The notes under the pieces are model-generated. The model saw only the letters and a program-made list of their open reading frames with translations, was not told the DNA's origin and made no database searches. A program made the translations under genes and the position numbers. From positions 1-19,224 of the forward strand of contig CAZUVM010000256.1 of assembly GCA_964623885.1 (NCBI GenBank): a DNA stretch of 19,224 nucleotides. The letters run 5' to 3'. Positions 16,009 through 19,224 of the stretch are shown one piece after another. The stretch comes from CAZUVM01 sp964623885 (lineage in GTDB: Bacteria; Verrucomicrobiota; Verrucomicrobiia; Limisphaerales; UBA8199). How positions within the stretch are numbered: the first letter of the stretch is position 1; each line of letters begins with the position of its first letter.

Positions 16009-16305
16009 ATGCCAGCGTACCTCATTGCTCGAGTCCAAATCACAGATTGGGACCGCTATCGCGAATACATGAAGCTTACGCCTGAAGCGATTGAAAAATT
16101 CGGCGGACGATTCATCGTACGCGGTGGACAGACACTGACGCTGGAAGGACCAGCCGAGACGGGCAGGATTGTCGTGATCGAGTTTCCGAGCTTTGACCGC
16201 GCCAAAGCATTTTACGAATCAGAAGCCTACGCCCAGGCCAGAAAACTGAGAGAAGGCGCCGCGAGCGGCCAATTCATTCTAGTGGACGGAGTGGCGCCGG
16301 GCTGA
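16009..16305 (+). CDS. DUF1330 family protein
   Basis: 98 aa from ATG 16009 (MPAYLIARVQITDWDRY). The frame extends 18 codons upstream, but that part lacks similarity and the family normally starts here. It is a dimeric alpha/beta-barrel (ferredoxin-like) fold: AYLIARVQITDWDRYREY, FGGRFIVRGG, RIVVIEFPSFDRAKAFYESEAYAQARKLR and a final strand FILVDGV. DUF1330 proteins are small, cytoplasmic and of unsettled function, related in fold to stress-response A/B-barrel and EthD-like proteins. It stands alone, downstream of a divergent tRNA and followed by a 612-bp gene-poor stretch. Confidence 0.92.
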   Translation: MPAYLIARVQITDWDRYREYMKLTPEAIEKFGGRFIVRGGQTLTLEGPAETGRIVVIEFPSFDRAKAFYESEAYAQARKLREGAASGQFILVDGVAPG

Positions 16306-16536
16306 CGTTCCAGAAAAGACATCGGGCGCGCGCGAAATTTAAACATTGTCAGCTTGGTTTTGTACGGGTAGACAAACGCGGGTTCTTTTTCATAAGATAC
16401 AAGATGTCGATAACGACGAATTGTCGGCAGCGGTTTGGGGATTTCGATTACCGGGTCGAATCGAGATGACCAATTTGCCTGGTGGCAGGTCTCAAGTGGG
16501 CGGGTCGATACCACAACCAACCACGCGCGCTTGAGC

Positions 16537-16676
16537 CTGTCACTGGGAATCTCCTCGAAAAATCTGGACTCCCTTGGTTCCAGGAGTCGAGATTGAATGT
16601 GCCCGGTGACAGAAGGCTGTACCCACAAGGCACCACAACCCTGAACCACCACCTCACAGGCACCTGTCATCGGGCA
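16537..16676. repeat. Interlocking inverted repeats with alternative pairing (possible structured RNA)
   Basis: Three related blocks alternate in orientation: CTGTCACTGGG (16537-16547), GCCCGGTGACAG (16601-16612) and CTGTCATCGGGC (16664-16675). The middle block can pair with either outer one, giving an 11-bp or a 13-bp stem, so the two folds exclude each other. Between the first two lies a hairpin with 12-base arms and one mismatch (16561-16572 with 16583-16594, 10-nt loop). In both long stems the single imperfect pair is G-U if the plus strand is RNA but A-C if the minus strand is, which favours plus-strand transcription. It could equally be a REP-like DNA repeat. Confidence 0.45.
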
Positions 16677-16695
16677 TGCGTGGTTCAAGTATCAT

Positions 16696-16724
16696 AGCAT
16701 ACACCGGACCGACCAACCAGCCAA
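16696..16724 (-). promoter_or_regulatory. Promoter-like sequence in the gene-poor region
   Basis: On the minus strand TTGGCT (16719-16724) and TATGCT (16696-16701) are 17 bp apart, each a 4-of-6 match to the sigma70 boxes. It would transcribe leftward through the inverted repeats at 16537-16676, where the hairpin at 16561-16594 is followed by a T run on this strand. Chance occurrence is likely at this match quality. Confidence 0.25.
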
Positions 16725-16917
16725 ATGACCAAAAGAGTCATTCTGCCTTAAAAGAGGACGGTCCAGTCAGGATTCGATCAGAATGGAGAGGGTGCGCGAC
16801 TTGCAGCAGCAAGTGACGCCTGGCGGCACTCGACTATCCGAGCCTCTTTCCCCTTCGCTGCCGCTGCGGGTCGGGACGACCCGCACTCTGTGATTGCGAC
16901 TCGATCCCGTGTCCAAA

Positions 16918-17808
16918 TCACAGCCAGCCCTGATAAGCCAGCCATAAACCGCGGTAATATTTCATTAGGCGCACAGGGTCGCTACTGGCGGGAATCTCGG
17001 CCAGGCAGAAGCCATGGAAACCGGTTTGGTTCAATCCGGTTAAAAGTTTGCGAAATGGATAATCTTCCTGGAACAGGTCCACCATGTGAACGGAAAAGAT
17101 TCTGTCCTTGAGCAAATCGAAATTGTGATCCCATCCCTCACCGTCCAGGTCAGTCTGGTTGCAGTTCCAGCAAGCTCCCACGCTGGGATGGTTGGCAACG
17201 TCGAGGATGGTTTTTATATGCGGCGGAAAAGCGGTGCCGCTGCCATGAACTTCGAGTCGAATGACCTGGCCGTGGTCGCGTGCGAAATCGCCCAACTCAG
17301 CAAGCGCGTGACCAATTTGCGCCAAGGTTTTCTCCACCGGCACTTCCTTGGGCAAACCGTTGGGCCGAACTTTCACTCCGGTCGCACCGACATCCTGCGC
17401 GAGAACGATGTATTCCTTCGTGGCTTCGATATCTTTGCGCAGCTTGGCCTGGTCGGGTGTGTGATAATCAAAAATGCTGCCCAGCCCAAACAGCTTCACT
17501 TTCGATGACTCGAAGCGTTTCTTGACTTCATTGCGCTCGGCTTTCGACAGATTGACTTCAACTTTGTGCGCGTGCGTCGTGCGCAGTTCGACCCCTTCGA
17601 ATTTCGCCGCTTCGCAATTCTTGATAATCGTTTCGATGTCCCAGTCCTGCCCTAAATTATAAGTGACCATTCCCAGGTGCATTTGAGGCGTGCCGGTAAG
17701 GAACGACGCTTTGGCAGACTGCGCCGCGAACGCGAGCTGCGAAGAAAGGGAAAGCGAACCGGCGCTTAGGCCGGCGGTTTTGAGGAAGTTGCGTCGGTTG
17801 ATTCGCAT
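16918..17808 (-). CDS. Tat-exported sugar phosphate isomerase/epimerase-like TIM-barrel protein
   Basis: 296 aa from ATG 17808; the longer frame starts at TTG 17871 and would bury the signal. A textbook twin-arginine signal, INRRNFLKTAGLSAGSLSLSSQLAFA, gives cleavage at about 29. The mature domain is the xylose-isomerase-like TIM barrel of the AP endonuclease 2 family: LGMVTYNLG, FEGVELRTTHAHKVEV (E74), a strand with KLFGLGS, GVKVRPNG, RLEVHGSG, VGACWNCNQTD, FSVHMVDLF and a final GFCLAEIP. The spaced Glu/His/Asp residues fit a divalent-metal site. The substrate is unknown; family members act on sugars or inositols. An exported location is unusual for an isomerase but common in this phylum. 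No downstream partner gene. Confidence 0.9.
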   Translation of the reverse strand: MRINRRNFLKTAGLSAGSLSLSSQLAFAAQSAKASFLTGTPQMHLGMVTYNLGQDWDIETIIKNCEAAKFEGVELRTTHAHKVEVNLSKAERNEVKKRFESSKVKLFGLGSIFDYHTPDQAKLRKDIEATKEYIVLAQDVGATGVKVRPNGLPKEVPVEKTLAQIGHALAELGDFARDHGQVIRLEVHGSGTAFPPHIKTILDVANHPSVGACWNCNQTDLDGEGWDHNFDLLKDRIFSVHMVDLFQEDYPFRKLLTGLNQTGFHGFCLAEIPASSDPVRLMKYYRGLWLAYQGWL

Positions 17809-17881
17809 GGGGTGAGTTGTAACAAATCTGGACCTGACGACAATGCTTAAAGCCGGGCATTCGAAGTCCAACGGGTGCTTT

Positions 17882-18026
17882 CATTAACACCGGGCTTTAG
17901 CCCGGTGTGGAGGGGAAGGCTTACGATGCGAACCGTTTTCAACGGTTTATCTGGCGATGAAAAGCCGTTGAAACGGCTGAATCTTCGCCCGAGCTCACGG
18001 CACCGGGCTAAAGCCCGGTGTTAATG
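17882..18026. repeat. Composite palindromic element with 26-bp terminal inverted repeats
   Basis: Positions 17882-17907 and 18001-18026 are perfect 26-bp inverted copies of each other. Each copy is itself a palindrome (CACCGGGCT, two bases, AGCCCGGTG). Inside lie two more palindromes, AACCGTT-TTC-AACGGTT (17931-17947) and AGCCGTT-GA-AACGGCT (17963-17978), nearly inverted copies of each other. The element therefore has mirror symmetry at two levels, like a REP/BIME or a MITE without coding capacity. It fills the divergent gap between the isomerase-like gene and the PTS gene, so it may affect both promoters. I recall similar 'CACCGGGCTTTAGCCCGGTG' and 'GCCGTTGAAACGGC' repeats in related genomes. 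Confidence 0.85.
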
Positions 18027-18100
18027 GGGAATCGTTCGAGCTCGAGAAGTATACGCGCCAATCCGAACATTTTCTTTACCGCCGCCGGCTCGCGCTTACC

Positions 18101-18598
18101 ATGGGCGGCTCTATGAAAAACACGAGCTCTACGACGTTGAGCCAATTGCTTTCACCGGCGCGGATCAATCTGAATTTGCAGAGCGCGGATCGCGAAGCGG
18201 TTCTGAGCGAGCTGGTCAACCAGATTCCGGAACTCGAGGGACAACCGCAGGCAAAGCAGACTTTGCTGCGGGCGCTGCACGAGCGGGAGCAGTTGCACAG
18301 CACGGGTATCGGCGACGGCATCGCCCTGCCCCACGCGCGCAACGCTTTGGTGGGTTTAGTCGACGAGCCGCTGATTGTCTTTGGCCGGCACGCCCAAGGA
18401 ATCCCGTACGGCGCAATTGATGCCGCGCCGGCACGGATGTTTTTTCTTTTAATCGCCCCCACCGTGACGCAGCACCTGGCGATCCTGGCGCGGTTGAGCC
18501 GGTTGTTGCGCGATCCCAAGCTCAGGCAGAACTTGCTCGCCGCCGAGTCGGCCACGAAGCTGATCGAATTAGTCAAAGAGGCGGAAGCGAAGGTGTGA
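18101..18598 (+). CDS. PTS EIIA type-2 domain protein, PtsN-like
   Basis: 165 aa, a single fructose/mannitol-type EIIA domain as in EIIA-Ntr. The N-terminus LSQLLSPARINLNLQSADREAVLSELVNQI is the family start. The phosphorylatable histidine is H78 in GIGDGIALPHARN, and the core strand PARMFFLLIAPTVTQHLAILARLSRLLRD matches the usual VFLLLAP....HL..LA.LSRLLRD block. It has no EIIB or EIIC domain and no sugar-permease neighbour, so a regulatory rather than transport role is likely (nitrogen/potassium or central-carbon signalling, by family knowledge). ATG 18101 and ATG 18113 (MKNTSSTTL) are both possible; neither has a strong ribosome-binding site. The upstream gap is filled by the palindromic element at 17882-18026. 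Confidence 0.92.
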   Translation: MGGSMKNTSSTTLSQLLSPARINLNLQSADREAVLSELVNQIPELEGQPQAKQTLLRALHEREQLHSTGIGDGIALPHARNALVGLVDEPLIVFGRHAQGIPYGAIDAAPARMFFLLIAPTVTQHLAILARLSRLLRDPKLRQNLLAAESATKLIELVKEAEAKV

Positions 18599-18744
18599 GG
18601 CGGGACTGGATGCTGGGTACCTGAGAGCTGGATGCCAGATTGGTGGATTAGTGGATTGTTGGATGGGAGCAGGGAATCGGTGTAAATAGTTGTTCCATTC
18701 GTGATTTCTGATCCTGCATCGTTGCCGAGCGTAACCTCGAAACA
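18599..18744. other. Gap between convergent ptsN-like and trmL genes with short iterations
   Basis: 146 bp without a gene. GGATGCTGG/GGATGCCAG-like and GGATTAGTGGATTGTTGGAT-like iterations occupy 18608-18665. These low-order direct repeats resemble gap sequence seen elsewhere in the window (13999-14100). No hairpin with a T run was seen to end either gene. Confidence 0.4.
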
Positions 18745-19212
18745 CTAGACGTCTGCTCTCGGAAACCCTTGCTGTCGCAGGGCCTCAAATAAGACCAACG
18801 CAACACAATTGGACAGATTCAAGGAACGGGCTTTTGGATTGAACATAGGGATGCGGAGCCAATGATCGCGGTATTGCTCGAGCAGGGTTTTGGGCAGGCC
18901 GGCGGTCTCGCGACCGAAAACCAAATAATCTCCGGCGGCGAATTTGGCTTCACTATACCGCTGAGGTCCATTCGATTCAACGAACCAAAGCCGCGCATCG
19001 GCTGGCAACGCCCGTTCAAACTGATCCCACGATGGCCAGCGCCGCCACTGGACGTGCTGCCAGTAGTCCATGCCGGCTCGCTTCAATTGCGTGTCGTCCA
19101 ATTGAAACCCAAGCGGTTCAATTAGGTGCAACTGCGTTTTTGTTGCGGCACAGAGGCGTGCTACATTGCCTGTGTTCGGCGGGATTTCGGGTTCGACGAG
19201 GACGACGTGCAT
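18745..19212 (-). CDS. trmL: tRNA (cytidine(34)-2'-O)-methyltransferase TrmL
   Basis: 155 aa, a complete SPOUT-class methyltransferase that 2'-O-methylates the wobble base of certain leucine tRNAs, using S-adenosylmethionine. All three knot motifs are present: MHVVLVEPEIPPNTGNVARLCAAT (1-24), YLVFGRETAGLP (96-107) and IPMFNPKARSLNLSNCVALVLFEALRQQG (121-149). Length is normal for the family. ATG 19212 starts directly at the conserved MHVVL; only 12 bases upstream are visible, so the promoter and any upstream partner are outside the window. It is convergent with the ptsN-like gene. Confidence 0.96.
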   Translation of the reverse strand: MHVVLVEPEIPPNTGNVARLCAATKTQLHLIEPLGFQLDDTQLKRAGMDYWQHVQWRRWPSWDQFERALPADARLWFVESNGPQRYSEAKFAAGDYLVFGRETAGLPKTLLEQYRDHWLRIPMFNPKARSLNLSNCVALVLFEALRQQGFPRADV

Positions 19213-19224
19213 GAAGCCAGTAAT

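Larger units (their letters stand above)
16306..16917. other. 612-bp gene-poor region with inverted repeats
   Basis: No gene is convincingly encoded. A minus-strand open frame (16227-16688) overlaps the DUF1330 C-terminus, starts at TTG and has no recognisable motif. The region holds the interlocking inverted repeats at 16537-16676, a minus-strand promoter-like pair (16696-16724), an AATGAC/GTCATT hairpin near 16724-16742 nested inside GGACCG/CGGTCC, and a perfect 8-bp-arm palindrome GCGGGTCG-GGA-CGACCCGC at 16866-16884. It may be a structured RNA locus, a decayed element, or the 3' UTRs of the two flanking genes, which both end into it. Confidence 0.5.

Noticed and set aside
16227..16688. 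153-codon minus-strand open frame in the gene-poor region
   Set aside because: Starts at TTG without a Shine-Dalgarno, overlaps the DUF1330 C-terminus, crosses the strong inverted repeats and shows no motif; kept only as a possible decayed gene in the findings.
16866..16884. GCGGGTCG-GGA-CGACCCGC palindrome as intrinsic terminator of the isomerase-like gene
   Set aside because: The stem is strong and well placed downstream of the minus-strand gene, but no T run follows on that strand; recorded only as a repeat within the gap.
11990..18026. CRISPR array formed by the repeated short palindromes
   Set aside because: The repeats are not evenly spaced, differ in sequence between sites, and no spacer-like unique segments or cas genes are present.

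Overview
The window looks like chromosomal DNA of a Verrucomicrobiota bacterium, probably of the Pedosphaera/Limisphaerales type. This is an inference from gene style, not from a marker gene. The pointers are: large secreted proteins with LamG modules and a Trp/Asn-rich 'WTN...FYR' C-terminal module, a small secreted protein with the 'GTIGQPDAG...GGNY...GGFW' signature, Tat-exported ThuA and sugar-isomerase-like proteins, a split purS/purQ/purL set, and many short palindromic repeats in the gaps. GC is moderately high throughout, and no plasmid, phage or transposase gene is visible.

Layout. 107-3469 (+): a secreted glycoside hydrolase family 2 enzyme with a C-terminal F5/8-type C (discoidin) module. 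3472-7872 (-): a purine-synthesis run in the order purS, purQ, a small lipoprotein, purL; purL carries two unusual Pro/Ser/Ala-rich insertions. 7873-8195: the divergent intergenic region. 8196-11960 (+): a 1254-residue secreted subtilase-like protein with two LamG domains, in which Glu stands where the catalytic His of subtilisins would be. 11961-12108: a cluster of small hairpins. 12109-12444 (-): a zinc-ribbon plus DUF2007-like protein. 12608-13429 (-): a Tat-exported ThuA-like protein. 13528-13977 (+): a small secreted protein of a PVC-typical family. 14280-15734 (+): a PLP enzyme resembling the fungal-type cystathionine gamma-synthase. 15803-15878 (-): tRNA-Val(UAC). 16009-16305 (+): a DUF1330 protein. 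16306-16917: a gene-poor stretch with notable inverted repeats. 16918-17808 (-): a Tat-exported TIM-barrel sugar isomerase/epimerase-like protein. 17882-18026: a composite palindromic repeat. 18101-18598 (+): a PTS EIIA (PtsN-like) protein. 18745-19212 (-): TrmL, a tRNA 2'-O-methyltransferase.

How it fits together. Most of the window is housekeeping: purine synthesis, methionine/cysteine metabolism, tRNA and tRNA modification. It is interleaved with exported carbohydrate-related proteins (GH2, ThuA-like, sugar isomerase-like) and secreted proteins of unknown role. Only purS-purQ-lipoprotein-purL looks like an operon; the rest are single genes in alternating orientation. I did not find a convincing new multi-gene system. 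The most unusual signals are the insertions in PurL, the His-to-Glu change in the subtilase, the mutually exclusive stems at 16537-16676, and the nested palindromes at 17882-18026.
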